Shown here piece by piece: positions 52,804-64,000 of a DNA stretch of 64,000 nucleotides. The position numbers and the translations under genes are program-made. The stretch comes from Ophiostoma sp. CBS 140.51 (lineage: Eukaryota > Ascomycota > Sordariomycetes > Ophiostomatales > Ophiostomataceae). How positions within the stretch are numbered: the stretch's first letter is position 1; the number at the start of each line of letters is the position of its first letter. The notes beneath the pieces were generated by a model. It saw nothing but the letters and a program-made list of their open reading frames with translations, had not been told where the DNA came from and did no database searches. The stretch covers positions 372,001 through 436,000 of the forward strand of contig JANSLP010000001.1 in the NCBI GenBank assembly GCA_029298735.1, in the 5' to 3' direction.

Positions 52804-54745
52804 ATGTCGGCGCCAATCCGGCAGTTCTGCCAGCGGCGGACAACATCCTGTCCCTTCTCTCGGTCAACCTCCTCCCTCCTCACACACACATCCGCGCCCT
52901 GCCGGTTACGAAGAACCCCAGTATGGACGACCGGTCGGGTGGCTCAAAGGCGGCTACTGTCGACAACCGCCTCGGCCAGAGACAAGGCAGCAGCACAACC
53001 GTCAAATGATTGGAACCAGTTCATCTCAAGAGGTAGGCATGCCCATTTTTGACAGGAACGCTGTTGAACAATACTAACTTCTTACAGAACCACTCGACAC
53101 TTCCTCTTCCCCTTCCTCCTCTACATTCACCCTCGCCGTCAAGGACAACATTGCCACCCGAGGCACTGACGATAACGTATCGACGACCTGCGCCTCCCGC
53201 ATTCTCGAGAACTATGCGTCGCCGTTTGAAGCAACGGTTGTCACGCAACTCAAGGAGAGGGGGGGTCGCGTGGTGGGAAAAACCAACCTGGACGAGTTTG
53301 GCATGGGGTCGCATTCACTGTACTCCCACTTTGGTGGAACGTATCAGCGAAAGGAGGGAAGTGGCAACGGTAGCCCGTCTAACGACGGGCTCTCCGTTGG
53401 CGGCAGTTCTGGCGGCTCCGCAGTGGCGGTCCGCCTCAACAATGCCGACGTCGCTCTCGGCACCGACACGGGCGGCTCTGTACGCCTCCCCGCGGCCTAC
53501 AGTGGCGTCGTCGGGTTCAAGCCGAGCTACGGGATGCTCTCGCGGTTCGGTGTAGTGCCGTATGCCAACAGTCTGGACACGGTTGGGCTGTTGGCGCAGA
53601 CGGTCGGCCCTATTAGACGTTTGATCGTGGGCAAGCGAAGCAAAGACAAAAGCGAGCGAGGCGAGGAAAGTAGCGAGCGCAGCGAGGACAAAAAGGGTCT
53701 GTGGAGGGAAACAGACGTCTCGCGCGACCCGACATCGCTAACGCTGGCATCACGGCTGCGGATTGCTGGCGAGCGGGAAGGCTACAACGGAGACGAGGCT
53801 GTGGTTGATTTGTCCGGCCTCACGTTTGGCATCCCCCTCGAGTACAACATTGAAGAGTTGGACCCGCGGATTCGCACGGCGTGGGCGGCGGCGGCGGACC
53901 ATCTGCAGGCGCTGGGCGCCACAGTGGCCCCCGTCTCCTTGCCGTCGACACGTCACGCGCTGTCGGCCTACTACGTGATTGCACCCGCTGAGGCGGCATC
54001 CAACCTGGCACGCTACGACGGAGTCCGCTACGGGCAGGTGGGCAATCTGGGGGAGGAGATGGAGGTCGTCGAAGACACCGAAGGAGAGACCGATGAAGCC
54101 GTTTTGTACGAACGCGTCCGCGGGGCAGGTCTCGGCCGTGAAGTACAACGCCGCATCTTGTTGGGCAACTACGTCCTCAGCTCGTCAGCCCGCGACAACT
54201 ATTTTGTCCAGGCGCAGCGTGTCCGCCGTGTCGTCGTCCGCGACTTTGACGCCGTGTTCAAACTGCCCAACCCGCTGAGGGACCATAGCCACAAACCCGG
54301 CGAGGAAGGCTTCTACGAGGGCGAGGGCGAGAACGAGAACCAGCACATTGACTTGAGCGACTTGCCAGAGGGACTGCCGCTGGCCGACAAGCGCGGTCCG
54401 GCCCAGGTGGACTTTTTGCTGTGCCCGACAGCACCTACATCGGCACCACGACTGGCCGACGTCGAGGCTGCACCATCAGCCGTGGACGCGTACATCAACG
54501 ACGTGTTTACGGTGCCGGCCAGTTTGGCAGGTCTGCCCGCGATTAGCATCCCTATGCCTCCAGTTGACGGAGAAGGAGGAGAAGGAGAGACGTTCTGCCC
54601 TGGCTTCCAGCTGATTGGACAGTTCTTTGACGACGCGCGACTGCTTGCTGTGGCCGAGGCGGTCATGACTTCTGCGTTTGACCGGCCCGAAGACGTGGCC
54701 GCGCTGGAGAAGCACAGAAAGACGGGTGTCGCGGCGAAAGCATAG
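52804..54745 (+). CDS. HER2: Mitochondrial glutamyl-tRNA(Gln) amidotransferase subunit A
   Basis: Amidase subunit of the GatFAB/GatCAB complex that converts Glu-tRNA(Gln) to Gln-tRNA(Gln) in mitochondria. Exons 52804-53032 and 53088-54745 give 628 residues; the 55-base intron has an ACTAAC branch. The first 60 residues are Arg/Ser/Thr-rich with no acids, a good mitochondrial presequence. The amidase triad is visible: Lys in AVKDNI, the cis-Ser in LSVGGSSGGSA, and the nucleophile Ser in GTDTGGSVR. A charged insertion of about 25 residues (SKDKSERGEESSERSEDKK) follows the NSLDTVG segment, and another acidic stretch (EGEGENENQ) lies near residue 490, so the protein is longer than yeast Her2 (464). 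It converges on the CAX-like gene. Confidence 0.94.
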
Positions 54746-56286
54746 CACTTGAAGCACATAGAGACACATAGCCATCGTATGATAATCTAAAACTTATAAT
54801 CAATTCAAGTAACAAACTATCTCAAACACAATCAACCCATCTCATCTTTCCTCCACCACCACACCTACGACCACCTCGTCCGAAGACAGAGGAAGGTCAC
54901 ACACCTGTTAGCAGTAATCCTTGACAAAAGGCGTCCTTTCCAGTCTCAAAGGCGAAGTATCAAAGGCAAAGTAGAGAACTCACATGAGGTTGAAAAAAAT
55001 AAGGGGGAACGCATCGCCCTCGAAAGAATAAGCGGCATTGCAATATGGAGGCCTCGTAAGTGCACACCCTCGATTGACGTCTTTTCTCTCCAACTCGTTC
55101 TAGCCCCTCAATCCTTTGGTGGGATTCCTGGTCCTCTTGTCCTCCCTTTTCTTCCCTGTGCCAGACCTACCGCCCTCGAACTTCAAGAACGGCAGAGTTT
55201 TTATGACACAAGAAAAGAAAAGGAGAGAGAAAGAGGGGAAGTGCCGAAGAAAGGAGGGGAATGAAAAGAATGAAGAAAAGAGTGCCAACAAGGGCATGCG
55301 AGGCTTCCACGTCGCGCATCGAACTAAAGTGTTTTCCCAGTCACTCCTCCCAAAAGAGGAAGAAGCTCCTGGAACCACAAAGCTTCGCAATGGCTCTCCC
55401 ATAGGAAAGGATGCAACGACAGACCAGGACGAGCCCTATCCATCGTCCACCCCCCCTGCTTTTCTGATGCCAATCACAGACGCACAGTGGCGCAAGGCCC
55501 TTTCAGGCTAGCCATCCCCTTCCCCTCCCGTGAAGAAGAGAAAGGAGACGGCGTATATGAAGCTGTTCACCGACTTTTTCTCATGCAAAAGAAACAGAAA
55601 GTTCCAGGTGAAAAAGAGAGTCCACGAAGGACGAAAGAGAGACGGCAACAACACGTCTCGAGACAACCGCCCACACCTCCCACAACAGCCCTCAGGCCCC
55701 AGACGAATCCAAGCAGTTATAAGGAAGAAACCCTTTTGAGGTCCCCGTCCTTGTTTCAATCGAGAGGAGTGTTACTCTTCTTTTTTTCCTCGTTCGTGCT
55801 GGGGCAAGGTAATTGCTGTCGTGGGAGGCTCGAGGTCGAAAGCCGTTCGCTGTGTTGTCGGTGTCTCTCAATCAAACATTCGTGAGTTTCTCTTTTTCCG
55901 TTTGTAGCATGGAGGCGCGACGTTGACAAGGGCGATGCGTTCCCCGAGGAGAGAAAGAAGGGAAAAGAAGAGAAGGAGGGGGAGAGATTTTGGAGGCACC
56001 AAATTTTATTTATGGGGGACAGAAGCAGAAAAAAGTTACAGTGGGTCTTCTCACAAAGCTTGGTGACTCATCCAATCAGGCAGCACGTGGAGTGGGGCCT
56101 CAAACTGGAGCTTCCCACAGTTCCCTCCAAGGAGCTTTCCCCTCGACTTCCCAAAACGCACCAAAGTAAACAACTCGACAGTCACGACGACAAACATCTT
56201 CAATTAATACCAGAACCCAGAAGAAGACCTTAGGAAAGGAAAAGACAGCCAGCCAAATTTAGCAATGTTAACCTCAACCTTTTACA
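54746..56286. other. Convergent intergenic region
   Basis: About 1.5 kb between two converging genes, unusually long for tail-to-tail neighbours. Purine-rich on the plus strand (about 55200-55680). Open frames at 55116-55511 and 55487-55885 are Lys/Glu- or Pro-rich and match nothing known; a short or non-coding gene cannot be ruled out. It contains a TGACTCA followed closely by CCAAT (56064-56076). Confidence 0.5.
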
Positions 56287-58502
56287 CTACTCCTTGTAGA
56301 GGAAGATGGCCAGTGCCAGCATTACGTACCTGGGGTTAAGGAGGGTTAACAGGAGAGAAAAGACAAAAGCAAGAAAGAAAGGGAAGGTCACTCACAAGCA
56401 CAACAGGATAAACCCTCGAAAATAGTCCACTTGGTCCGTCACCAGAATCGACGTCAGCCACACCGACCCGGCCAAGATAGACACGTCAAACGACTGAAAG
56501 TCCAGGTTCAGCGTGTGGCCCGACCACCAGCCGACGAGCACCAGGAGGGGGAGTGTCAACAGAATGGTGTTTGCCCCCGCGCCGTACGTCATGTGCACGG
56601 CCAGGCTGACATCACGGCCACCGCACGATGCAATCTCGGCCGCCCGCATGAAATTGTACACATTGACAATGAGCGGGAGCACGATGCTGGCCACAAAGTG
56701 GCCTTTGAGCGTGCCAGCAGTCGCTTCGGGAGCCGAAGGTGATGTTGATGGTGAGGATGGCGTTGAAGGTGAGGGCGACGCTGCCGCCCCCTCGTATGTC
56801 GACCTCACCAACGGCTCAATGCTCTGCACGAGATAGTACGAGCATACAACGGCCGAGGCGAGAGCGACGAGGACAGCTGTGGTGACGACGACGCAGGCCG
56901 CAGGGGTTGGCAGGCTGTCAAACACACGTTTCTTCTTGGTTGTGTCGACCACTTGTCCAGCTGTTGCCTCGACATTGTCCTGCCGCCTCTTCTTTGACGG
57001 TGCTGCATACGCCTCTCGTACCAGCTCGGCCGCTACGCGTCGACCGCGATCGTCATCAGCAAAGTCGGCCCGGTGCGTGACTCGCCGGAACACGACCCAC
57101 GACAAGTATAGCACAAGAAGAATGACGGCTGTGCCTCTCGACAACGAGACAATGCCCTCAGTGGCGATCGCGGGTGGCTCGCCCTGGGCTTGCACTGTCG
57201 TCACATAAATCATGGCCCAGGTCATCATCACGGGGCCAGTGGCAATGAGGGTAAGTTTGATGAGGTCGAGGGCGGACTCGCTAACGTCTTGGCAGTAGCT
57301 GGTTTGAGGACTACTCAAATTGATGCCACCGGCAAAGAGGGCTGCGCCGGTGCCGAGCAGAATGTTGTTGAGGACGTAGCCAATGACAAACGATTTGGCC
57401 AGCATCGTGGCGTCGGCGTAGACGGCGGCGATGCCGATCTGCGGCGAAAACGAGCAAGCGTTAGCGAGTGAGTGAGACCTTCACTCGACGGCAGCGACAA
57501 CGACTGACGACCGAAGGGAGGGGGGGGACAAAAAGAAAAACATACCATGGTTGGAAACAAGACGGGCAATATCTCAAGCAGAAGAGTTGCCGCGACCGTA
57601 TCATACGACAGACTCACCCTCTCGAGCGTTGTATTGACAAACACTTCGAGCCCGGCCAGCGACACCGCGCACAGCGTAAACACCGTCTTGGGCGCCCAGC
57701 CACAGATGCCGGCGGCCAACCCCAGTGGCACCATGATGACCAAAACACTAAACATGTCACTGCGGAACCAGCCCCAGTCCACGTTGGACGCGATGGACGC
57801 GATGGACGCGATAGAGGTGACAGAAGCAACACGGCTGGTGCGGGCCAGAGGGGTGGGCTCGACGTCGGCGTTGTCGACAGTATCGTTTTCTGCGACTGTA
57901 GTTGGCACCTTGAGCAGAGTTGGCTGGGGGACCGGAGACGCTGGTTGTGGCGATGGCGGCGACGATGGCGGCGAGGGAAGTTGTAGTTGTGCCATGCTTC
58001 GGGACATGGACAGAGACATGGACATTGTCCGATGCATGGTCTGTCGTGATCCTTCAAGCAACGGCGCCGCCAGCGGCGTCGTCGGTATCCGGGGCGAGCT
58101 CCGCGGTGAACCAAGCGGTGATATTCCGGGGCTGGCTGTCGGCGGCCGTGATGGTGACATGGGCCGTAGCGATCCGACGGAGGGCGATGCCCAGGTGGTG
58201 CTCAGTGTCAAAGCGGGTGTCATCAGAGCCGGGCCCGAGTCGCTGCCGCTGCCGCCGCCATGGCCACCCACGCCATGCCGTCCGATGCCACTGCCAAAGT
58301 AGTCGTCACCCTCGCCATACCGGCTGCTGCTACCGCCGCTGCCCCGTTTGTTTTTGTTGTCACCTCCCTCGTCGGTGCTTGGCGTGACAATTATGACGCG
58401 CCGAGGACTTGGCGATAACAAGATGGATCGTGGCCTTGGCGAGCGAGGCGAGGGGGTGCTGTCGGTTCTTGTCAAGGGCAAGATGGGGCTCTTTTTGGAC
58501 AT
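56287..58502 (-). CDS. CAX/VCX-family cation exchanger homologue lacking canonical alpha-repeat motifs
   Basis: Exons are complement of 57546-58502, 56396-57438 and 56287-56329, giving 680 residues; the last exon encodes only a final helix and tail (YVMLALAIFLYKE). The N-terminus (about 240 residues) is Ser/Pro/Gly-rich and cytosolic. The membrane part follows the CAX pattern: FSVLVIMVPLGLAAG, ILLGTGAALFAGG, SLSRGTAVILLVLY and LLTLPLLVLVGW, with a charged loop of some 150 residues between the halves. CAX proteins swap Ca2+ for H+ at the vacuole. However, the ion-binding GNAVE of repeat 1 aligns with PVLFP and the GNAAEH of repeat 2 with VNVYNF, so the acidic ligands are missing. It may be inactive as a Ca2+/H+ exchanger, move another solute, or act as a sensor. 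Divergent from RTC5. Confidence 0.82.
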
Positions 58503-60034
58503 GTTTGAAAAGTCTGGAGGTCAGATGACAGAATTCAATTCAAAAGCAACAAACAAAAGCTGTGGGCAATATTGGGCTGGGCAAATGTACGGTGCCAAGG
58601 ATGCACTGTATTTTTATATGATTTCACTTGAGGCTCACATCTCAATAAGGAGGCCTCTTGTCAACTCTCACGATCCTCATTATATCGGTGGGAAGTATGC
58701 ATCGTCGAATTTGTATATGTTCTATTGTTGGTGTTTACTTATGAGCTGATATGAAAGGGTGAGGGCATAAATAATGCAAGTTCAAAAACTAGGGGCAGAA
58801 TCAACGTGGCTTGGCTCTGTTATTCAATCGCTCTTTCTTTTTAACCACACGTTGCTCGATTTGCTGCATCTCATCATATTTGCTCAAAACGACTCCTTTG
58901 CAGTCTATATTTCCACATTCAGATATGATTCTCACGATGAGAATACATTGTGATGGCTGTCGCCAATATCTCACTCATACCTTGTCTCCTTTCAGCCCCG
59001 AAAGAAGGGAGGGTGCATGTCGTACAAACGACCAAAACAGAGACATTGACTTCGAACCTTCTGATCTTGAGACATACACTTTGCTGTTCCCATCCTTGGG
59101 GTTGTTGAAAAATGTAGTTGTTTGTAAGTAGGTGGTAAGGCTATATCTCAAGTTGCCAGCTTCTCCTTCTATTTTTACATATTTTCTGTTTATTTTTTTT
59201 TCACAACTTTCTTTTTCAATTGATAATTTTATTATATTGATCTATTCAAACTTTTATTTCACAAAATGTCAGAAATCAAAATACTCCATATCAAAATTGA
59301 AACCAGTAAACTCCCACTTATTCAAATTTTATCACCAGATCAATACTCTTGTATCTCTCACCATCTTTTGGATGCAGTCGTTACTTAACGAATGACGTAG
59401 CGGCACCTAAATCTGCCGATATTATGTTAGGCCACACCTTGTTGGTTGATAGTGCACTTTACAGAAGGTGCCGCACTTTCCCTGAAAAGCCCAGAAAACA
59501 CTAAGAAAACGTGCCTTCTCCCCCGCCTCACCGACACAAAAAGACCCCACATGAGCTTTACGGTAGCCTGCTCGCGGCCGCCAAGTCATGCATTCCTCCT
59601 TCCCCAAGAAGGGGCCAAGGTTGCCACTTACTTTCCCATTTCATGTGCTTTTCAGGCACTGTCTCGAATTTCTTACTTTCTTACGTTCTTACTTCTTACG
59701 CTCTTTCCCTCCAACATTTGGGGTCTTTCGTGGCTGCCTGGAATCACGATTGTGAACGACGACATCGACAACAACACCATCGAACCGTTTTGGTATCCAC
59801 TGCGGCTTTCCCCCCGTATTACAACGCTCACCGCACTCCATACCCCAAACGCATTTTGTACCACCATGACGGCGGCTGTTTCGGACTGCGCATCTGCATC
59901 TGAACCTGCATCCACCCTTCTTTGCAGCGACGATTCGACAAAAGACGGGGAGTAGACGTCATTGAAACGACAGCGAGTCAAGTACCCTTCAACTCATCGT
60001 CTCTTTTTCTCTCAACACGACATATACCGCCACC
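58503..60034. other. Divergent intergenic region, CAX-like gene and RTC5
   Basis: About 1.5 kb with both promoters. AT-rich around 59160-59400. Frames at 59446-59955 overlap a C/T-rich leader and match nothing known. Confidence 0.55.
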
Positions 60035-62362
60035 ATGGGACAGGGCCAGTCGGCGCCGCCGCATGTGCAGCGGTCACACGAAGAGCTCGTGAAAGAGCTG
60101 GTAAGTGGGAGTGCTCCCTTTTTGGTTGATATTCTCCTTCTAACAGCTTAGGCAAACCACTTCGCACAAAAGTGCTTCACCTCCCTCGAGCTCTACTCGC
60201 TCAAGGACAACTTCAAGAGCCTGGCCGACGCCACCATTGACAGCCCGCATGTCTCCCGGGACACCAACAACTACCAGCCGAGGGAGGGAAAGGACGGCGA
60301 CAATAATGAAGACAGCAGCGGCAGTGGAGAGAGCGAGGCTCCCACACCTCACCAAAACAACAGGAAGCACCATGTCTTGCGGTACCTCAAGGAGGACACC
60401 GTCGCCCGCTTCCTGGCCATCCCCGACATCTTGGGCGTCTCACCCGTCGTGTTCCAGATGATTTCGTACTTGGCCGCTTTCCCCTTCTTGTCCGAGGCGC
60501 CGGCCGTCCTGGGCCTTGAGCAGCTCGTTATTGTCGTCACGCTGCTGACGGACCGCTACAAGCGCGTGCTGGCCCATGGTGCGAGTGACCGCCGCACGCT
60601 GCTGTTTCGCAGTCTGGCCGTGCACGACCGCAAGCTGTACTCTGACGATAAGAAGGAGGCAGCAGCAGCAGCGCGAACACAGCCGACAGGGCCCACGGGC
60701 AGCCAAGGGTTTGCCATTGATGCGCCTAGTGAAGACGACGAGGAGGAGAACCATAACGATGGAGGTGATGGCGACGAACATGACGACCACGACCACGACC
60801 ACGAAGAGAGTACCCTCACTAAAGATGACGCCGACGAGCTGGTTTTGGCCGCTTTCGATGCGCTCGACTATGTCGACAACACGTCCGTACCCACGGGTCC
60901 CAAGGCGTCCGCAAGGAAGGCATCCGATATTGCCGCCACACTTCACGGTGCGCGCATCCCCGCCGACAACTTCCGTCGACTATTGATGCTACTGATTCTG
61001 GTGGCACCTTTGGGCCCGCAAGAGCAGCTCTCTCTCTATGCCGGACGCTTTACCGGAGACGCTCTGGACAGTTTGCGCGAGACGGCCCAGTGCATCCTCG
61101 CTACCTTTTTGGATGTTGAGACATCGCCGGGTATTAAGTTTGCCCATTTTGACACCATCATTCCCGTGTGTTTCCCATATCTGTTCAGTGGCTTCAATGC
61201 GCTGTTTGAGCACTTTTTGTTTTCCAAAAATCTGGATCTGTCGCGGATGAGGCCTGGCGCGGGCGCCACCAACACAAACAGCGACAGCTCAAACGCAAAC
61301 ACTGACAACAACAACACTACCTCTACTTCGACGGCTCCAGCCACACTCACAAGACGAAAGTCATCGGCTGCCGCTTCCATCCCACCCAAGGATATCCCCA
61401 TCCCACCTCTTCTGTTACAAGACTCGGTCAACAACATTATGAACCTCAACATCCTCTCCCAGCTCTCCTTCTTCATCCCCGGCTCCTCCCTCTTCCACCG
61501 CCTGCGGCCTTTGTACTCGGGCGACAATGACGGCTTCTCCATGGGCTCTTTCGAGACCAAAGTCTTTAATTGGCGCGCACCCACCATCCTGCTCGTCAAG
61601 GGCACGCGCATCAGTGATACTCCACGTGGTCCGGAGGCCACGTTTGCCAATGCCCTGCCCCCAAGGCGGTTTCCCCATGGAAATGGAAAACGCCCAGACG
61701 CTTCTGCCGATGACGACGACGAAATCCTCATCTTTGGCGCGTACATTAACCAGCCCTGGCGCCTGACACACCGCGAAGGTTTCGGCGACAGCGAAACCAT
61801 CTTGTTCCAGCTCAGCCCCGTGCACGATGTTTTCGGGGCTTCGACTATCAACCACGACTACACTGCCTTTGTCAAGCCCTCGGCGGCCAACAACCACGCG
61901 GGTGGCATCGGGTTCGGGTGTCCCTCGCCCACGGGCTCCGCCGTCAAAGCCAGTCTCAAACAGCACCAGCATGTGCAGTCGGCTGTCGAGGGTATCCTGC
62001 CCTTGGGGCCCTTGTCGCTCATGATTGACGCCAACTTTGAATTTGGCGTCATGACGCATGACAGAGGCCATCCTTCGAGTAGTAGAGGCAGTGTCGCGGC
62101 CGGCGCCGGCGGCGCGTTCCACCCGAGTGTGGCCCGCATGTTCTCCTTCCAGGACCGCTTCTCTATCGAGGCTCTCGAGGTCTGGGGCTGTGGCGGCGAC
62201 GACGAGGCCAAGGCGCAGGCGGAGCGGTGGGCCTGGGAGGCGCGGGAGGCCGAGTCGCGGCGGCGCATCAACCTGGGCACGGGCGACATTGAGGCGGACC
62301 GAGCGCTGCTGGAGATGGCCGGGCTGATTGGTGGTGGCCGGAGTGGCGGGAGTATGGTGTAG
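60035..62362 (+). CDS. RTC5: Rtc5-like TLDc-domain protein
   Basis: Exon 1 60035-60100 and exon 2 60152-62362 (51-base intron, phase 0) give 758 residues. The start MGQGQS fits an N-myristoylation signal, as reported for yeast Rtc5, which acts with the V-ATPase at the vacuole. The N-terminal half is helical with acidic low-complexity inserts (a DDHDHDH-type run near residue 195 and a Thr/Asn/Ser-rich stretch near 410). The C-terminal TLDc domain begins around residue 470 (NILSQLSFFIPGSSLFHRLRPLYSGD), with DDDEILIFGAYINQPW, the SETILFQLSP segment and a final IEALEVWGCGG strand. TLDc proteins bind or disassemble V-ATPase or respond to oxidative stress. Tail-to-tail with RCF1, 238 bases apart. 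Confidence 0.93.
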
Positions 62363-62600
62363 TGGGTAAGTGGTACGGTCTGGCGTTTGGTCTCAGCATT
62401 TCTGCTGATTGTTATATATACCTCTCTTGATTTACACCTCCTTTTGTTTGATCATTCAATTTGAGTAGAGCTATTTCCTGTCCATAATATGCGTTGCCGT
62501 ATTCGTCCCAGTGCCAGTCCAGTGTCCAATGTCCCGGCTGTCCCGACTGTCCCTTGTGTCAATTTATGTACAATTATATCTGTCGAACCTTCACCCTTGT

Positions 62601-63424
62601 TCACTTCTTCTCCTCGCCATCCGAACCACCCCCCCGCTTGCCAAATAGGTCGCCCAGTGTATCCAACTGACTCCGGCCGTGGCTCTTCCGTGTACCCTTC
62701 TTGACTTCAGTGGTTGTCTCTGCTGGTGCTTGTGCTGCCTCGGGCTCTGGGTCAAGTTCTGATGAAGTAGAAGTTGCTGCTGCTGTGCTGCTCGCCTCCT
62801 CCTCCTTCTTTCCAAACAATCCACCCAGTGCGGCCAAAACACCACCGTTGCTATTGCCAGCCGCCGCCTTGGCACGCGCCTCCCGCTCTGTCGCCGCTGC
62901 CAGCTGTGCCTCCAGCTCAGCCTCCACAACCGAGTCGTCCGCACCCGCCTTGCGTAGCTCCTTGCGCCGCGCAATCCGCTCCCGCAAGGCCTTTTCCTCG
63001 GCATCGCGCGCCTCCAGCTCCTTGATCCACTTTTCAGTTTGCGCCTGCTGCTTTTGTTGCCGCTCCAGTGCCCACTGCTCGCGCTCCTTTTTCCGGTCGT
63101 CGGCCAAGTAGATACCGCCGCCGACAATGGCCATAATGGTGAAACCCTGGGCGAGGACACGTGCACGGAACATGCGCTGGGCCTGGTGGTGGTCGCCCTT
63201 GCGGATGGCGCGGGTGGCGCTGATGAAGGCGTAGACGGTCAATGTGCAGCCGATCGGGATAAGAGGCTCCTTCATGAGTTTGCGGCCAAACTTTTCCAGC
63301 GGTGTAGCTTGGTATTCCCTGCAAACGGTCAGTGGTAGAGCAGATAAAAATCAAGAATGGTGAAGACTCACGCATTGTCGTCAAACGACGACGGCATAGC
63401 GTCGGACGGCAGTGCGTTGGGCAT
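62601..63424 (-). CDS. RCF1: Respiratory supercomplex factor 1 (HIG1 domain)
   Basis: Inner-membrane mitochondrial protein that helps assemble and tune cytochrome c oxidase and III-IV supercomplexes. Exons are complement of 63372-63424 and 62601-63318 (53-base intron), giving 256 residues. After a short N-terminus (MPNALPSDAMPSSFDD) comes the HIG1 domain: EYQATPLEKFGRKLMKEPLIPIGCTLTVYAF as the first helix, a loop RAIRKGDHHQAQRMFRARV with the conserved QxxFRARV-like signature, and a second helix GFTIMAIVGGGIYLA. A long charged helix with KEREQWALERQQKQQ follows, likely a coiled coil, then a Ser/Glu/Pro-rich tail. Yeast Rcf1 has 159 residues; the extra length is all in this C-terminal part. Confidence 0.94.
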
Positions 63425-64000
63425 ATTGAAGGTGATTGTGAAAAGGTAATTCTGGTGTGTGTGTTGTGCTGTCGTGCTGTCGTGCAGACTCGTTAATTGC
63501 TTCGTTCTCGTCAAGATCGGTCGTTGTCTGTGACGTTGACGAAAAAAACGGTTTCACTCCAAAAACTGCGAGAATACGTCGTAGTCGATTTGTACTACAA
63601 AATCACCGAGTTGGGGACAGCGGAAATATGGACTGATTTTTGGTCCGTCAAGAGCCACGCCACAGCCAATGACGTCCACTAATTGCGCGAGGCACGAGGC
63701 ACGAGTCGCTCGGCTTTTGCTGTGCTGTGCGACGGTGGTCAGTCACTGAAGGAGATCGCCACAGGCCTGGGCGTGCTCCGTATTCCTCCCCCTGTGAACC
63801 CCGCTATCGACTTCCCAATGGCGCTGAAGCCGTCGATTGTTGCCGTCTTTTGTCTGTCCCTGCAGCACAAGCACAAGGTGACCGTCCCGTTGAACCCCGC
63901 TAACGACTTTTGCCTCCTAGCTCGGACGCTCTTGCCGTCTTTTTTTTTTTCTTTTTCTTTTTTTTTTCTGCGGCTAGCTATCTCTTTCCCCAATTGAGAG
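63425..64000. other. Intergenic at right edge
   Basis: RCF1 upstream region and the window end. It contains an imperfect duplicated segment and T-runs near 63940-63970. No gene recognised. Confidence 0.5.
63794..63943. repeat. Diverged direct duplication
   Basis: TGAACCCCGCTATCGACTT (63794-63812) recurs with one change at 63891-63909, and TTGCCGTCTTTT follows each copy (63840-63851 and 63932-63943), so about 60-97 bases seem to have been duplicated and then diverged. Confidence 0.65.

Noticed and set aside
55116..55885. Two overlapping plus-strand frames between GatA and the CAX-like gene
   Set aside because: Lys/Glu- and Pro-rich products without a domain, in a purine-rich stretch; left as unresolved intergenic sequence.
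59049..59062. TTCGAACC word resembling a tRNA B box on the minus strand
   Set aside because: The flanking bases do not form a T-stem or acceptor stem, and no A box is seen.

Overview
The window looks like a filamentous ascomycete chromosome, probably Sordariomycetes; I cannot name the species. The evidence is GC-rich coding sequence, short introns (51-66 nt in most cases) with CTAAC/CTGAC-like branch points and GTRNGT donors, long T/C-rich intergenic regions, and fungal-only families (Zn2Cys6 regulator, Mtr-type permease, CYP504-like P450, RTC5, RCF1). I see no rRNA, tRNA, CRISPR array, transposon or viral gene.

Layout. 0-9 kb: the 3' part of a Rap/Rsr1 (Krev-1) GTPase gene, a His/Asp/Glu-rich secretory-pathway membrane protein, NC2-beta, and an Irc24-like short-chain dehydrogenase. 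9-40 kb is an accessory-looking block rich in redox enzymes: TDA3-like FAD oxidoreductase, Mtr-like amino-acid permease, a first NtaA/DszA-type FMN monooxygenase, an alpha/beta hydrolase, an MDR-type reductase, a Zn2Cys6 regulator, an Old Yellow Enzyme homologue with altered active-site residues, an intact secreted protein and a broken relative of it, a CYP504-like P450, a second NtaA/DszA-type monooxygenase transcribed divergently from the P450, and a ferric reductase. 40-64 kb is core: LEU4 with Leu3-type and Gcn4/CPC1-type sites upstream, KAP95 (importin beta), mitochondrial GatA/HER2, a CAX-family exchanger lacking the usual ion-binding motifs, RTC5 (TLDc) and RCF1 (HIG1).

How the genes may work together. 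The block at about 9-35 kb has no polyketide synthase, NRPS or terpene synthase, so it does not look like a classical biosynthetic cluster. Permease, two flavin monooxygenases, hydrolase, two reductases, P450 and pathway-type regulator would suit uptake and oxidative breakdown of a small nitrogen- or sulfur-containing or aromatic compound. That is inference from gene content only. No NtaB-type flavin reductase is visible in the window.

Exon structures were read by eye from splice signals and reading-frame continuity. In KAP95 and the P450, three introns are multiples of three without an in-frame stop, so a plain open reading frame runs straight through them.
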